DNA of 64,000 bases from an uncultured Tateyamaria sp. (GTDB lineage: Bacteria > Pseudomonadota > Alphaproteobacteria > Rhodobacterales > Rhodobacteraceae), in the NCBI RefSeq assembly GCF_947496075.1, contig NZ_CANMBJ010000002.1, forward strand, positions 992,001 to 1,056,000, read 5' to 3'. Positions 49,677 through 59,559 of this stretch are shown here, piece by piece. The notes beneath the pieces were generated by a model that searched no databases, was not told the origin of the DNA, and saw nothing but the letters and a program-made list of their open reading frames with translations. Numbering within the stretch: the first letter of the stretch is position 1; each line of letters starts with the position of its first letter. A program made the translations under genes and the position numbers.

Positions 49677-49693
49677 ATTGTAATGGATACAAT
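49677..49693. promoter_or_regulatory. Predicted MocR operator 2, overlapping the start codon
   Basis: ATTGTA-ATGGA-TACAAT is a perfect inverted repeat whose spacer contains the ATG of the MocR gene (49683). Binding here would block both transcription and use of the gene's own start, implying autoregulation. Confidence 0.6.
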
Positions 49694-51098
49694 TTGGTCG
49701 CCTGATCTGCTGGATGGACAAGGGCCGAAATACAAGGCGGTGATGCATGTCATCCGTCAGCGTATCTCGGACCATGATCTGACACCGGGGGACAAATTGC
49801 CTCCCGTGCGCGATCTGGCTTGGAGCCTTGGTATTACACCTGGCACTGTGGCGCGTGCGTATACGCTGTTGACGGATGATGGGACCCTGAAGGCAGAGGT
49901 GGGGCGTGGCACTTTCGTCGCGCAACCCGATGAAAAGGGGCCGCTTTTCTCAGACGCACCTATCGAAGTCGATAGTGTCACGCATAATTCCGGGGCGCAG
50001 ACTTGGGACGTCAACCTGTTCTCTCCTCATTTGCCCAACGTTGGGCAGGCGACACTGATCCGTAAGCTTCTGGCGAAAGTTGCCCACGACCCGCCCTCAG
50101 GGGTGATGCACTATCCGACGCGGGCCGGAGGCGCGCAGGCGCGCACAGCCTCGGCGGCTTGGTTGGCCGGGGCGCCGATTGGATCTTTTGGACCAGATGA
50201 CATCGTTTTGGCCAATGGCGGGCAGAATGCGATTCTCCTGATACTTCAGGCGCTTCTGAAAGGGCGACGCCCCGCAATCCTGGTTGAGGATCTCGCCTAT
50301 CCGGGCTTTCGGCGTGCTGCCGAGTTGCTGCGCACTGACACGATCCCTGTCGAAATGGATGCACAAGGGGTCATACCGGAGGCATTGGACGCGGCGGCCA
50401 AGGCGCATGATGCGCAGATATTTTGCACCTCTCCCGAAGTGCATAATCCCACATGTGGCTTTACACCACGGGCCCGGCGCGAAGAGCTTGCCGAGGTCGC
50501 GCGCCGTCATGACCTGCAAATCCTTGAAGATGATTGTTACAGGCTTGGGCAGGCACAGGCCCCCAGTTATAGGATGATTGTACCAGAGCGTACTTGGTAC
50601 ATTTCCTCGATCTCCAAATCCATTACACCTGCCTTGCGGCTTGGAATTGCTGTTGCACCAAAAGGGCGGGCCAATGTCCTGCGGCGCACAGCCGAATATT
50701 CGTTCTTTGGTCTGGCCACACCGATGACCGACCTGTTCGCAGCCCTGCTGGTTCACCCCGAACTGCCTGATCTCATGGCAAGCGCGCGCAAGGGCATCGG
50801 CACGTATGTTCAACGTGCGGTAAATGTGCTGGGCGGCTATGACATCGCTTGGCGCAAGGATGTCCCATTCCTATGGCTGCGGTTGCCCGAAGGATGGCGG
50901 GCTGGCGCATTTGTGCAAGCAGCGTCAAAGCAAGGCGTCGGCATCCGTGCCGCTGAAGACTATGCTTGCCGAGATGCGCGTACACCGCATGCCGTGCGCA
51001 TCGCTATCAATGCAGGGGTCAGCCTGCAGTCCTTCGAAGCTGCCATCGAAAGGTTGCGAGACCTGCTGGACAATCCGCCCGATCAGATCGGGGTTTAA
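49683..51098 (+). CDS. MocR family transcriptional regulator (GntR HTH plus aminotransferase domain)
   Basis: A 471-residue fusion. The N-terminal GntR winged helix covers about residues 15-80 (LPPVRDLAWSLGITPGTVARAYTLLTDDG). A class I aminotransferase-like domain follows, with AILVEDLAYPG, the PEVHNPTCGF loop and the SISKSITPALRLG segment holding the PLP lysine. Such regulators sense PLP or amino acid derivatives. The start ATG lies within an operator repeat. It is coupled by stop overlap to a convergent gene on the minus strand. Confidence 0.9.
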   Translation: MDTIWSPDLLDGQGPKYKAVMHVIRQRISDHDLTPGDKLPPVRDLAWSLGITPGTVARAYTLLTDDGTLKAEVGRGTFVAQPDEKGPLFSDAPIEVDSVTHNSGAQTWDVNLFSPHLPNVGQATLIRKLLAKVAHDPPSGVMHYPTRAGGAQARTASAAWLAGAPIGSFGPDDIVLANGGQNAILLILQALLKGRRPAILVEDLAYPGFRRAAELLRTDTIPVEMDAQGVIPEALDAAAKAHDAQIFCTSPEVHNPTCGFTPRARREELAEVARRHDLQILEDDCYRLGQAQAPSYRMIVPERTWYISSISKSITPALRLGIAVAPKGRANVLRRTAEYSFFGLATPMTDLFAALLVHPELPDLMASARKGIGTYVQRAVNVLGGYDIAWRKDVPFLWLRLPEGWRAGAFVQAASKQGVGIRAAEDYACRDARTPHAVRIAINAGVSLQSFEAAIERLRDLLDNPPDQIGV

Positions 51099-52144
51099 AG
51101 CAGACCGCCAGCGCCCCAAGCGAGGCCAAAAGCTATTGTCAGGCCGGACAACACCGCCGCGTATCCCGTAAGTTTCGCCCATGAAAACGGGCGCTCGCCA
51201 TAGGTGCGGCCTTGCATACCGCAGACAACGACTTTCATCGCTGCGCCCTTGTACTGATAGTGCAGGATCCAAACAGGCAGCAGGATGCGGCGGTACCGAA
51301 CACCGCTTGTGTCAGTGATATAGCGCACGTCATGCACGCCAGACTTGCCCAAGTGTCCCTTGATCCGGTTGCGGATCAAAAGGTCCTTGTCCTCTGCATT
51401 TGCGGCCAGCCCTTCGGCCACAGATTGGTGGTGTCGTTCGGCTCCAAACCCGGCCAGGTAGCCAGGGCGGTAGGGGCGTAGTCGGCGCGGTTCAAAGTCA
51501 TGCAGGATGCCGTCGCGGATCAAGGGTGTGATGTGAGGCGATGCGGGGACCAGCAGATCGTCAAATGTGATGCGCAGGGCGCCCGAGGTTTTTCGCACAA
51601 CGGTTCGCTTGTTCCTGCGTATCTTGTACTTGGCCCAATAGTTCACGGCCTCTTCGCTGTCGAAGGTCCAGAACGGGACATAAAGGCCAGCCACGCGGGC
51701 CTTGGCGACAACCGCGTTCAGATCAGACGGCGCGGCCCAACGCTTGGCAACCCAATCCAGGGCCGCCACCTGCGCATCGTGTTCGGGCACGCGAAACGGG
51801 ATCAGCGCCTTGGTTTGATAGCCGGTGTCGCTGGTCGCCAGCACCACTGGCCCGTCACAATAGGCACAACGCTCGGACAGGGTTTGGCCAACAAACACCA
51901 CGTCCCCGCCGCAAGTTTCGCAGTGATGGACGCGGGTTTCAGCCAATACGGGCGAGTCATCCTCTGGCGTATCCGGATCAAAATCGAACTCTTGTGCCGC
52001 ACGGTCATCGTGTTCGGTTTCCAAGCCGTAGCGCGTTGCGCAACTTGTGCAAACCAACGCCTGTTGCGCCGGGTCATAGATGCATTGCCCTGCGCAATTG
52101 CTGCATTGCAGTTCGGACTGCGCGGCGCTGATGTCATCCATCAA
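51095..52144 (-). CDS. Zinc-ribbon membrane-associated protein
   Basis: A 349-residue protein with two N-terminal zinc ribbons (CSNC, CTSC, CETC and CAYC pairs within the first 100 residues), a soluble middle domain and one C-terminal membrane helix (KLTGYAAVLSGLTIAFGLAWG). This order fits the TFIIB-type zinc-ribbon proteins annotated near replication/stress genes, whose function is unknown. It overlaps by ATGA the small membrane gene upstream, implying a two-gene unit. Confidence 0.7.
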   Translation of the reverse strand: MMDDISAAQSELQCSNCAGQCIYDPAQQALVCTSCATRYGLETEHDDRAAQEFDFDPDTPEDDSPVLAETRVHHCETCGGDVVFVGQTLSERCAYCDGPVVLATSDTGYQTKALIPFRVPEHDAQVAALDWVAKRWAAPSDLNAVVAKARVAGLYVPFWTFDSEEAVNYWAKYKIRRNKRTVVRKTSGALRITFDDLLVPASPHITPLIRDGILHDFEPRRLRPYRPGYLAGFGAERHHQSVAEGLAANAEDKDLLIRNRIKGHLGKSGVHDVRYITDTSGVRYRRILLPVWILHYQYKGAAMKVVVCGMQGRTYGERPFSWAKLTGYAAVLSGLTIAFGLAWGAGGLL

Positions 52145-52470
52145 TCGGACTCCATTATGGCCATTGCGATCTCAAGTAGGATGCGCAGGCGCAGCCAGCC
52201 ACGATCAATCGCGGCCCCAAGGTCTCCATTCACGGCCCAGTCGCCAATGATGGTGGCGGCGAACCACGTGGTCATCAGCCAGAATGCAACCATGGACCAA
52301 CCGCGGATCGACCGCAGCCATCCGGCAGAGCCATGCTTTAGCTCATGTTTGGCTTCATAGACCGTGATCAGCTTGCGCATGGCAGGTGCGCCTACGATAG
52401 TTGCGCACACCAGAAGCGCTAAGGCTGCGAGGGCAGGTGGTGCGAATTCGAGTATCATAGCGGCGGGCAT
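52141..52470 (-). CDS. Small membrane protein
   Basis: A 109-residue protein with two or three hydrophobic segments (APPALAALALLVCATIVGAP, GWSMVAFWLMTTWFAATIIG). It overlaps the zinc-ribbon gene by four bases. The start could also be the ATG four codons downstream. No family recognised; the pair may act together. Confidence 0.6.
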   Translation of the reverse strand: MPAAMILEFAPPALAALALLVCATIVGAPAMRKLITVYEAKHELKHGSAGWLRSIRGWSMVAFWLMTTWFAATIIGDWAVNGDLGAAIDRGWLRLRILLEIAMAIMESD

Positions 52471-52548
52471 CCATGCTGCGAAATGGGGTATAATAATACC
52501 TTATTTTTAAGAGACTGATTTTGCTTGCTTAAAACTGGTTTCCTGCCG

Positions 52549-52576
52549 TTGACGCAGGTTTGCCCTGCTGTATAAC
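52549..52576 (+). promoter_or_regulatory. Predicted promoter of rplM-rpsI
   Basis: TTGACG (52549-52554) and TATAAC (52571-52576) separated by 16 bases form a good sigma-70-type promoter, 41 bases upstream of the rplM start. Confidence 0.7.
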
Positions 52577-52616
52577 CACGCAATCTGAAATTCCACCCTT
52601 CAAGGGATTCACTCAT

Positions 52617-53078
52617 ATGAAAACCTATACCGCAACACCTGCGGACATCGACAAGAAATGGATCCTGATCGACGCCGAGGGCGTTGTTCTGGGCCGTCTT
52701 GCCTCGATCGTCGCCATGCGTCTGCGTGGCAAGCACAAGCCGTCGTTCACACCCCACATGGACTGTGGCGACAACGTGATCATCATCAACGCGGACAAGA
52801 TCCAGTTGACCGGCAACAAACGCCAGGAGCACCACTACTGGCACACCGGCCACCCCGGCGGGATCAAGTCGCGCACCAAGGAGCAGATCCTTGAAGGCGC
52901 ACATCCCGAGCGCGTTGTGACCCTGGCCGTCAAGCGGATGCTGCCCGGCAACCGTCTGAGCCGCCAGATCATGACCAACCTGCGTGTCTATGCCGGGGCA
53001 GAGCACCCGCACGAGGCACAAAGCCCCGAAGTTCTGGACGTGAAGTCCATGAACAAGAAAAACACCCGGAGCGCGTGA
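52617..53078 (+). CDS. rplM: 50S ribosomal protein L13
   Basis: A 153-residue ribosomal protein with the uL13 pattern [34 protein letters not shown] and [10 protein letters not shown]. Start ATG 52617 gives the family start [12 protein letters not shown]. It precedes rpsI by two bases, the universal L13-S9 order. Confidence 0.97.
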   Translation: MKTYTATPADIDKKWILIDAEGVVLGRLASIVAMRLRGKHKPSFTPHMDCGDNVIIINADKIQLTGNKRQEHHYWHTGHPGGIKSRTKEQILEGAHPERVVTLAVKRMLPGNRLSRQIMTNLRVYAGAEHPHEAQSPEVLDVKSMNKKNTRSA

Positions 53079-53080
53079 AG

Positions 53081-53569
53081 ATGGCTGACGAAATCAACAC
53101 ACTCGAAGACCTGCAAGCCGTCGCTGGCGACGCTGCCCCGGTCGAAGTCGAAATGACCCCGCGCGAGCCCGTCCGTGACGAGTTCGGTCGTTCCTATGCT
53201 ACCGGCAAACGGAAGGACGCGGTTGCCCGTGTCTGGATCAAGCCGGGTTCCGGCAAGGTCACCGTGAACGGCAAAGAGCTGAACACATATTTCGCACGCC
53301 CCGTGCTGCAGATGATTCTGCGCCAACCCTTCCAGGTTGCCGGTGTCGAAGATCAGTTTGACGTGACAGCCACCGTCAAGGGTGGTGGCCTGTCGGGGCA
53401 AGCCGGCGCAGTCAAGCACGGCATCTCGAAAGCCCTGCAGTTGTATGATCCTAGCCTGCGCGGCGCACTGAAAGCCGCCGGCTTCCTGACGCGCGACAGC
53501 CGTGTGGTTGAACGTAAGAAATACGGTAAGGCCAAAGCGCGTAAGAGCTTCCAGTTCTCCAAGCGTTAA
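53081..53569 (+). CDS. rpsI: 30S ribosomal protein S9
   Basis: A 162-residue ribosomal protein. An N-terminal acidic extension of about 40 residues, common in Alphaproteobacteria, precedes [28 protein letters not shown] and the C-terminal [17 protein letters not shown] that reaches the P site. GGAG precedes the ATG at 53081. Confidence 0.97.
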   Translation: MADEINTLEDLQAVAGDAAPVEVEMTPREPVRDEFGRSYATGKRKDAVARVWIKPGSGKVTVNGKELNTYFARPVLQMILRQPFQVAGVEDQFDVTATVKGGGLSGQAGAVKHGISKALQLYDPSLRGALKAAGFLTRDSRVVERKKYGKAKARKSFQFSKR

Positions 53570-53592
53570 GCTGCATCACTCATATTCTGTTG

Positions 53593-53626
53593 AAAGGGCC
53601 GCTCAAATAGGTGGCCCTTTTGCTTT
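53593..53626 (+). terminator. Rho-independent terminator after rpsI
   Basis: AAAGGGCC (53593-53600) and GGCCCTTT (53613-53620) form the stem, followed by GC and a T-run. It ends the rplM-rpsI transcript. Confidence 0.85.
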
Positions 53627-53795
53627 TTTGGGCGGACCGTGGTGTTTCGGTTTTGGGTTGCTGCATTGTACCTGCCATGGCCCTGCATTCAATCGCGTTG
53701 CCAACGTCCAATCGCGCCCTTCGCTGCAGGCGATTTAATTGCGTGTACGCGCATCGCTGTGCTAGCTCCGAGCAGCAAGTGAAAGGCAGGTTGGA

Positions 53796-54578
53796 ATGTT
53801 CAAGAAGGTGCTGAAACGGGGCGACACCAGTGGCCAGGCCGAGGTGGATGGCGTTGCCAACCTCGAAAGCCATAAATTTCTGGGTGCGGATGTGCGTGCG
53901 GACATTCAGGATCGGTACCAATTCTCGGGCGACTTGTTGGAAATTTATGCCGAGGGGGCCGACGAGTTGGTCCACAAGTGGCACCACTATCTGCCGATCT
54001 ATGACCGCTATTTCGCACCGTGGCGCGATCGCCCGCTGAGGTTTCTTGAAATCGGGGTGTCCAAGGGCGGGTCACTGTCCATGTGGCGCCGTTATTTTGG
54101 TGCGGAAGCCGTGATTTTCGGCATCGATATTGACGAAAATTGCCGGGCCTATGACGGGATCGCCGGTCAGGTGCGGATCGGATCACAGGCGGATACCGGG
54201 TTTCTGAACGATGTGGTAGCCGAAATGGGTGGTGTTGACGTGGTGCTCGACGATGGCAGCCACGTTATGGAGCATATCAAGGCTTCACTCGACGCCTTGT
54301 TACCGCAGGTAACGGATGGTGGGATCTACATGATAGAGGATTTGCACACCGCCTACTGGCCCTCTTGGGGCGGCGGTGTTCGAGCTCAGGACAATTTCTT
54401 CAACCAGATACGCACCATGATTGACGACATGCATCATTGGTATCACCAGAACGGTCAGCAGCACCCACATTTGGCCGCGCATTTCACGTCGATCCACATC
54501 CACGATTCGATTTGCGTTCTTGAAAAGCAGACGCCGCAGCGTCCAACTCATTCGCAGGTTCAGCGGACGGCGGACTAA
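53796..54578 (+). CDS. Class I SAM-dependent methyltransferase (cephalosporin-hydroxylase-like type)
   Basis: A 260-residue protein. Motif I is seen as RFLEIGVSKGGSLSMW, with a following acidic IFGIDIDE and VVLDDGSHVMEHI, as in the O-methyltransferases acting on sugar or antibiotic substrates. The ATG is supported by GAAAGGCAGG upstream. Upstream is the rpsI terminator; downstream the LLM oxidoreductase gene is about 150 bases away. Confidence 0.8.
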   Translation: MFKKVLKRGDTSGQAEVDGVANLESHKFLGADVRADIQDRYQFSGDLLEIYAEGADELVHKWHHYLPIYDRYFAPWRDRPLRFLEIGVSKGGSLSMWRRYFGAEAVIFGIDIDENCRAYDGIAGQVRIGSQADTGFLNDVVAEMGGVDVVLDDGSHVMEHIKASLDALLPQVTDGGIYMIEDLHTAYWPSWGGGVRAQDNFFNQIRTMIDDMHHWYHQNGQQHPHLAAHFTSIHIHDSICVLEKQTPQRPTHSQVQRTAD

Positions 54579-54724
54579 CACTAGTTTGCCCGTTCAGCCT
54601 TTGGGATGCCGACCGATGCAATCCGCGAAAGTCGGCCTACAACCCGAAATTGATTTTGCGATCCCGAAACGCGACCGTATCCTGACCTGACGTCACCCAA
54701 GTGACTAATCAGGGAGGAAACACC

Positions 54725-55906
54725 ATGGACAGGATGCGCTTTGGCATCTTTCTCGCCCCGTTTCATAAGCCGGGGATCAATCCGACACTGGCGCTCGAAC
54801 AGGACCTTGAACTGGTTCAATGGCTTGATCGGTGCGACTATGACGAGGTCTGGTTTGGAGAGCATCATTCGGCGGGGTCGGAGATTTCAGCCAGCCCTGA
54901 GATTATGATCGCAACAGCCGCGCCACGCACGCGGCGGATCAAGCTGGGCACCGGTGTTGTATCGGTCAGCTATCACAATCCGCTTTGGGTGGCCGAAAAG
55001 ATCGTGCAGCTTGATCACTTGACGCGGGGCCGGGCCATGTTGGGCCTTGGGCCGGGATCACTGCCGACCGATGCCGCGATGATCGGGTTGAGCCAAAAAG
55101 ACACGCGCGGCCTTCTTGCCGATGGGCTTGACGTGATCACGCAACTGCTGCGTTCGGACGAGCCGGTCAATTTTGAGAATGATCGGTGGGTGCTCAAGGA
55201 TGCACGGCTGCATCTGCGACCCTATTCCAATTTTGACCTTGCGACGGCCGCGGTCGCCTCGCCGACAGGGCCGAAACTCGCTGGCAAATACGGTACCGGG
55301 TTGATCTCGATCGGGGCGACAACGGCTGCAGGGTTTGATGCGCTGGCGCTGCATTGGGACGTGATTGAGGAAGAGGCCAAACATCATCGTCACACGCCTG
55401 ACCGTTCGAAATGGCGCCTTGTTGGTCTCTGCCACATTGCTGAAACAGCAGAACAGGCGCGGCGCGATGTGGAGTATGGGATTGAACACTGGTTCAACTA
55501 TTTCCAGGAAATTGCGGCGTTCCCGCAGATGTCGATGCCCGGACAGAACGCCAAAGAGATGATCGACTTTATCAACGACAGCGGATTTGGTGCTATCGGC
55601 ACGCCGGAAATGTGCAAAGCGCAGATTGACCGTCTCTGGAAACAGTCGAATGGCGGCTTTGGCGCGTATCTGATGCTCGCGCACAATTGGGCCAACTTCG
55701 AAGCGACCAAGAAATCCTACGAACTGATCGCGCGTGAAGTGTTCCCGCATTTCCAAGGGCAGCATTTGGCGACAATGAATGCGGCCGTGCGCGCGCAAAA
55801 ACTACGTCCGGAGCTGGCAGATATTCACATGAAAGCGGTTGAGACTGCACAAGCCAAATACGAGGCTGAGAAAGAGGCGCGGCACACAAGCGAGCCGGCT
55901 GAATAG
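54725..55906 (+). CDS. LLM class flavin-dependent oxidoreductase (limonene monooxygenase-like)
   Basis: A 393-residue luciferase-like TIM-barrel monooxygenase. It has DRMRFGIFLAPFHKPG, WFGEHHSAGSEI, RIKLGTGVVSVSYHNPLWVAE and GRAMLGLGPGSLP. The sequence resembles the limonene 1,2-monooxygenase/alkanal branch. GGGAGGAAACACC before ATG 54725 is a good ribosome site. Such FMN-reductase-coupled enzymes open aromatics or terpenes; the substrate is unknown. A TetR gene converges downstream. Confidence 0.88.
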   Translation: MDRMRFGIFLAPFHKPGINPTLALEQDLELVQWLDRCDYDEVWFGEHHSAGSEISASPEIMIATAAPRTRRIKLGTGVVSVSYHNPLWVAEKIVQLDHLTRGRAMLGLGPGSLPTDAAMIGLSQKDTRGLLADGLDVITQLLRSDEPVNFENDRWVLKDARLHLRPYSNFDLATAAVASPTGPKLAGKYGTGLISIGATTAAGFDALALHWDVIEEEAKHHRHTPDRSKWRLVGLCHIAETAEQARRDVEYGIEHWFNYFQEIAAFPQMSMPGQNAKEMIDFINDSGFGAIGTPEMCKAQIDRLWKQSNGGFGAYLMLAHNWANFEATKKSYELIAREVFPHFQGQHLATMNAAVRAQKLRPELADIHMKAVETAQAKYEAEKEARHTSEPAE

Positions 55907-55949
55907 GCCCGCGCGCATGCGTCGCTCGCGCAAACACGTGGGCGACGCA

Positions 55950-56567
55950 TCAGTCGTCAGGACGGATCAGGCCCAAACCACGCAAATAGATCCCGATCCC
56001 TGTCTCGAGCAAATCCTCGGGCGGGAAGGGCGATGTTGTGCCGGGTGAGTTGCGTGCAAACAGCTCAACCACCCCGTGGCTCAGGGCCCAAATATGGGCC
56101 GAGAACATTGAGGCTGGGGGGCGCTTGTCTTCAGGAATGTGCTGAGACAAATCCGCCGCTGCTTTTTCCAAGACAGCATTTGCACGTGTCACCACGTCAG
56201 CAAGCTCAGGCGTGCGGTTGGTCGAAATGCCACTTTCGAACATCGCGATGTAGTGGCCGGGAAAACGGCGGGCAAAGGCAAGATAGGCGCGTCCAGTGGC
56301 CTCGAAGGCGGCGAGCGCAGACGGCTGCCCGGATTGGTACGCGTGCTCCATCAAGTCGGCAAAGATGCCATAGCCCTGGCGTGCGCATTCCGCGATCAGG
56401 TCTTCGCGCCCTTCATAGTGACGATAGACCGCCGCGGGGGTCACACCTGCTTGCTTGGCCGCTTCGGACAGCGTGAACCCGGTTGGACCCTTGTTTTCGA
56501 TCAGCTGCAGGGCAGCTTCGATCAGGGCCTGACGCAGGTTACCGTGGTGGTACCCGCGTTTAGGCAT
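55950..56567 (-). CDS. TetR/AcrR family regulator
   Basis: A 205-residue regulator. The N-terminal HTH ([47 protein letters not shown]) is clear, and the C-terminal ligand domain fits the WHG-type. It overlaps ppk2 by eight bases, with ppk2 upstream on the same strand, so the two are co-transcribed. It may control the LLM oxidoreductase or the lipid genes. Confidence 0.9.
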   Translation of the reverse strand: MPKRGYHHGNLRQALIEAALQLIENKGPTGFTLSEAAKQAGVTPAAVYRHYEGREDLIAECARQGYGIFADLMEHAYQSGQPSALAAFEATGRAYLAFARRFPGHYIAMFESGISTNRTPELADVVTRANAVLEKAAADLSQHIPEDKRPPASMFSAHIWALSHGVVELFARNSPGTTSPFPPEDLLETGIGIYLRGLGLIRPDD

Positions 56568-57429
56568 CCCAGATATCCGGTCCGCCGCAAATACCTTTTT
56601 CTATCTTTCCAATGTTTTGCGGGTCTTTGTTTGTGTAGTCGAGCCCATGCAGAACCGTGCGGATCGCATTGAGCCGCGCGCGCTTTTTGTCATCGGATCG
56701 CACGACGGTCCAAGGCGCGTGGCTGGTGTGGGATCGGTCCAAGGTCTCGCGGATGGCATCGGTATAGAGATCCCATCGTTTCAATCCTTCTACGTCAATC
56801 CAGCTGAGTTTCCATTGCTTCAGCGGATCCCGCTCACGCGCGAGAATACGGCGCAACTGTTCGGCACGGCAGACGTTCAGCCAGAACTTGAAGACGTGAA
56901 TGCCTTCATCGACCAACATCTCTTCAAACGGATTGACCTGAACAAAGAAATGCTGTCGCTGCTTGGTGGTGCAAAAATCAAAAACCTTCTCGACCACTGC
57001 GCGGTTGTACCAGCTACGGTCAAAGAATGTGATTTCACCACCCGAGGGCAACCGCCTGATGTAGCGTTGGAAATACCATTCAGAGGCTTCGGTTTCCGTG
57101 GGTTTGGACAGCGCTACAACATGGGCACCACGCGGGTTCAGGTTTTCGCGGAACCGCTTGATCGTGCCGCCCTTACCGGCCGCGTCCCGGCCTTCAAAGA
57201 CACAGGTTACGCGTGCCCCGGTGTTCGACACCCAGTTCTGCATCTTGACCAGTTCGATCTGCAGGGCATCCATCTCGCGCTCGTAGGCCTTCCTGCTCAT
57301 TCTTTCGTCGTGCGGATAAGTGGGTGTCAGGATGTCGTCTTTGTCCGCTGTGCGAAGCTTGTCCCGAATGTCATCGGGCGCACCGGTCTCGAAGAATTCG
57401 GTGATCGCGCCATCGAAGGGAAGGCTCAT
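56560..57429 (-). CDS. ppk2: Polyphosphate kinase 2
   Basis: A 289-residue PPK2 family enzyme making GTP or ATP from polyphosphate. It shows the Walker A-like [16 protein letters not shown], the [23 protein letters not shown]alker B/lid region and the [21 protein letters not shown] helix ([19 protein letters not shown]). Start at 57429; a longer in-frame start at 57444 is possible. It overlaps the TetR gene by eight bases. Confidence 0.92.
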   Translation of the reverse strand: MSLPFDGAITEFFETGAPDDIRDKLRTADKDDILTPTYPHDERMSRKAYEREMDALQIELVKMQNWVSNTGARVTCVFEGRDAAGKGGTIKRFRENLNPRGAHVVALSKPTETEASEWYFQRYIRRLPSGGEITFFDRSWYNRAVVEKVFDFCTTKQRQHFFVQVNPFEEMLVDEGIHVFKFWLNVCRAEQLRRILARERDPLKQWKLSWIDVEGLKRWDLYTDAIRETLDRSHTSHAPWTVVRSDDKKRARLNAIRTVLHGLDYTNKDPQNIGKIEKGICGGPDIWDA

Positions 57430-57483
57430 GGTTCGAGACCCCAAGTTACTGCTCTTAACATGTAATATGGGCGAGACAGCCGT

Positions 57484-58455
57484 TTAACGCAAACCTGCAC
57501 GGGTAGCGACGCGGTCAATTGCTGCAATTACATCGCTGGCGTGCGTGTGGTGCGGCATATGTCCCACACCTTGCAGGACTGTAAGGTTGGCGCCAGCAAT
57601 CTGATCGGGCAGTTTGATGGAATGCACGTCCAGCGGCACAATTGTGTCCGCATCTCCATGCACGATTTCTACAGGCTCAGTGATCGCGTTGTAGCGCGCG
57701 GACAGGTCCACAACATGTGGGCGCAGCCAGTTCACCTGTCGCGTATTGGCGCGCATGGTGTTGCGGCGCAGGGTCATCGCCGATCCGACGTGTTCCAGGT
57801 ACCCGGCCGGGGCCTTCTGGGGTTCAAAGATACCCGCAACAATAGTGTCGACATAGGTTTGCGGCACGAAGGCCGACAACAGTGGGATCAACAACGCGCC
57901 GCCCCAAGCTGTGCCGCCGACCGTATAGGTCCAGTCCAAAGTGCCTGGCCAAGGGTTTGCGACACCAGCAACGGACACGATGCCAGCCAGATCATCAAAC
58001 TCGACACCCCAGGCAAGGGCAACGATGCCCCCAAAGGAATGGCCCAGAACAATCGGGTTTTCGACACCTAGCTTCTGTGTCGCTGCACGCAACAGACGCG
58101 CCTGCGTGATCGGATCCTCGTGCGCATTGGTCCAGATCCGCTCATATTGCGGCCCGGCCCGGTCGCTCCACCCCAGCCCCGGGCGATCGAGGATTGTGAT
58201 CCGGTACCGGTCCTTGAGCAGATCGGCAAAGGCAAAGGTGAAATCCCGCGTGTTCCCCGATGCACCGTGGATCAGCACCAGGTCCGGACCTTGGCCCATT
58301 TGTTCCGCATGCACAGCCACGCCGTCCACGTCGATCAACGTGCCCTGAGGTGGGTAGTGAACTGCCGCATTGCGTTCGCGCTTCTGCGCAAGGACTTGCA
58401 CGGTTCCGATGCCAACAATGGCCAGTACCACCAACACAACCAACATCGTTTTCAT
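57484..58455 (-). CDS. Membrane-anchored alpha/beta hydrolase
   Basis: A 323-residue hydrolase with an N-terminal membrane/signal helix (MLVVLVVLAIVGIGTVQVL). The catalytic triad is visible: nucleophile GHSFGG, acid in HGDADTIVP and His in GVGHMPHH; the oxyanion loop is LIHGASGN. The substrate is not assigned. It lies four bases after metA on the same strand and is probably in its operon. Confidence 0.85.
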   Translation of the reverse strand: MKTMLVVLVVLAIVGIGTVQVLAQKRERNAAVHYPPQGTLIDVDGVAVHAEQMGQGPDLVLIHGASGNTRDFTFAFADLLKDRYRITILDRPGLGWSDRAGPQYERIWTNAHEDPITQARLLRAATQKLGVENPIVLGHSFGGIVALAWGVEFDDLAGIVSVAGVANPWPGTLDWTYTVGGTAWGGALLIPLLSAFVPQTYVDTIVAGIFEPQKAPAGYLEHVGSAMTLRRNTMRANTRQVNWLRPHVVDLSARYNAITEPVEIVHGDADTIVPLDVHSIKLPDQIAGANLTVLQGVGHMPHHTHASDVIAAIDRVATRAGLR

Positions 58456-58459
58456 ATCC

Positions 58460-59407
58460 TTACCCCCGCAGATCGGTGCGGTCCTGGCCGATCCGGTTCA
58501 TGTCATACGGGGTGGTCAGATAAATCTCGGACAGCCAATTGCCATAAAGAAGATGCGCATGGCTGCGCCACCGATTGGTGGGCATGTGCGTCGGGTCATC
58601 GCCGGGGAAATAGTCGACAGGCAGGGCGATCTCGGCTCCTTCGACCTGAACATTGGCCAGATCGCGGTCATATTCCTGTTTTAGCGTGTCACTGTCGTAT
58701 TCAAAATGGTTCAGGATGTAGAGGGCGCGGTGCGCTGGGTCCTCGATCAGGCACGGCCCGGCTACATCCGAGCCCAGCAAGACGGGCAGGCCAGCGGCTT
58801 CGACCTCCGGTGCACGTACCTCGGTCCAGCGAGAGACAGGCACCACGCAGTCATCGGAAAAGCCCCGCAGATATGGCGATGCAGGCGCCAGATTCGCATG
58901 CCGATACGTGCCGAACAGTTTTGACCCCAGCAGGTGTTTGGGCACCCTGTGGAAATGATGCAGCATGGCCATCCCGCCCCAACACACACCAAATGTGGAG
59001 TGCACATTGGTCTGGGTCCAATCCATGACCTCTTCCAACTCGGCCCAGTAATCCACGTCCTCGTATTCCAGGTGCTCGATGGGGGCGCCGGTGATGATCA
59101 ACCCGTCAAACTTCTGCGCCTTCACCTCCTGAAAGGGGCGGTAAAAGCTCTCCATATGCGCGGCGGCCGTGTTCTTTGTCTCGTGGTCCGACATACGGAT
59201 CAGCGTCAGCTCGATCTGCAAAGGCGTGGCCCCGATCAGGCGCGCAAACTGTGTTTCTGTCTGGATCTTCTTGGGCATCAGATTCAACAGCCCGATCTTC
59301 AGCGGGCGGATATCCTGATGACTTGCCAGCTCCTCGTCCATTACCATCACGCCTTCGTTCGTCAGAACGTCATAGGCGGGCAGGGTGGATGGCAATTTGA
59401 TAGGCAT
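58460..59407 (-). CDS. metA: Homoserine O-succinyl/acetyltransferase
   Basis: A 315-residue MetA-fold enzyme opening methionine synthesis. The nucleophile Cys lies in [11 protein letters not shown], with [18 protein letters not shown] and the catalytic His/Glu in [11 protein letters not shown]. Many alphaproteobacterial MetA proteins use acetyl-CoA; the donor cannot be read here. A hairpin abuts its start codon (59405-59436). Confidence 0.92.
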   Translation of the reverse strand: MPIKLPSTLPAYDVLTNEGVMVMDEELASHQDIRPLKIGLLNLMPKKIQTETQFARLIGATPLQIELTLIRMSDHETKNTAAAHMESFYRPFQEVKAQKFDGLIITGAPIEHLEYEDVDYWAELEEVMDWTQTNVHSTFGVCWGGMAMLHHFHRVPKHLLGSKLFGTYRHANLAPASPYLRGFSDDCVVPVSRWTEVRAPEVEAAGLPVLLGSDVAGPCLIEDPAHRALYILNHFEYDSDTLKQEYDRDLANVQVEGAEIALPVDYFPGDDPTHMPTNRWRSHAHLLYGNWLSEIYLTTPYDMNRIGQDRTDLRG

Positions 59408-59436
59408 GATCGCAATCTTTCACAGTGGTCGCGATC
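59405..59436 (-). promoter_or_regulatory. Hairpin abutting the metA start codon
   Basis: On the minus strand GATCGC (59431-59436) pairs with GCGATC (59408-59413), closing a 17-base loop; the arm ends next to the ATG. The weak AAGA-type ribosome site lies in the loop. It does not match SAM-II or SAM/SAH riboswitch consensus as I recall them, but could regulate translation. Confidence 0.4.
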
Positions 59437-59559
59437 AGATAGCGGTTGCTGGCCCGGGTTTCCAGATGTGTAGGCGTTGGTAAACAAACCTTGACAGGGG
59501 TGTGACGTCCAACCGATGGTTGACGATATTTTATAAAGTTCGATTTCAGGAGGTCTGCG

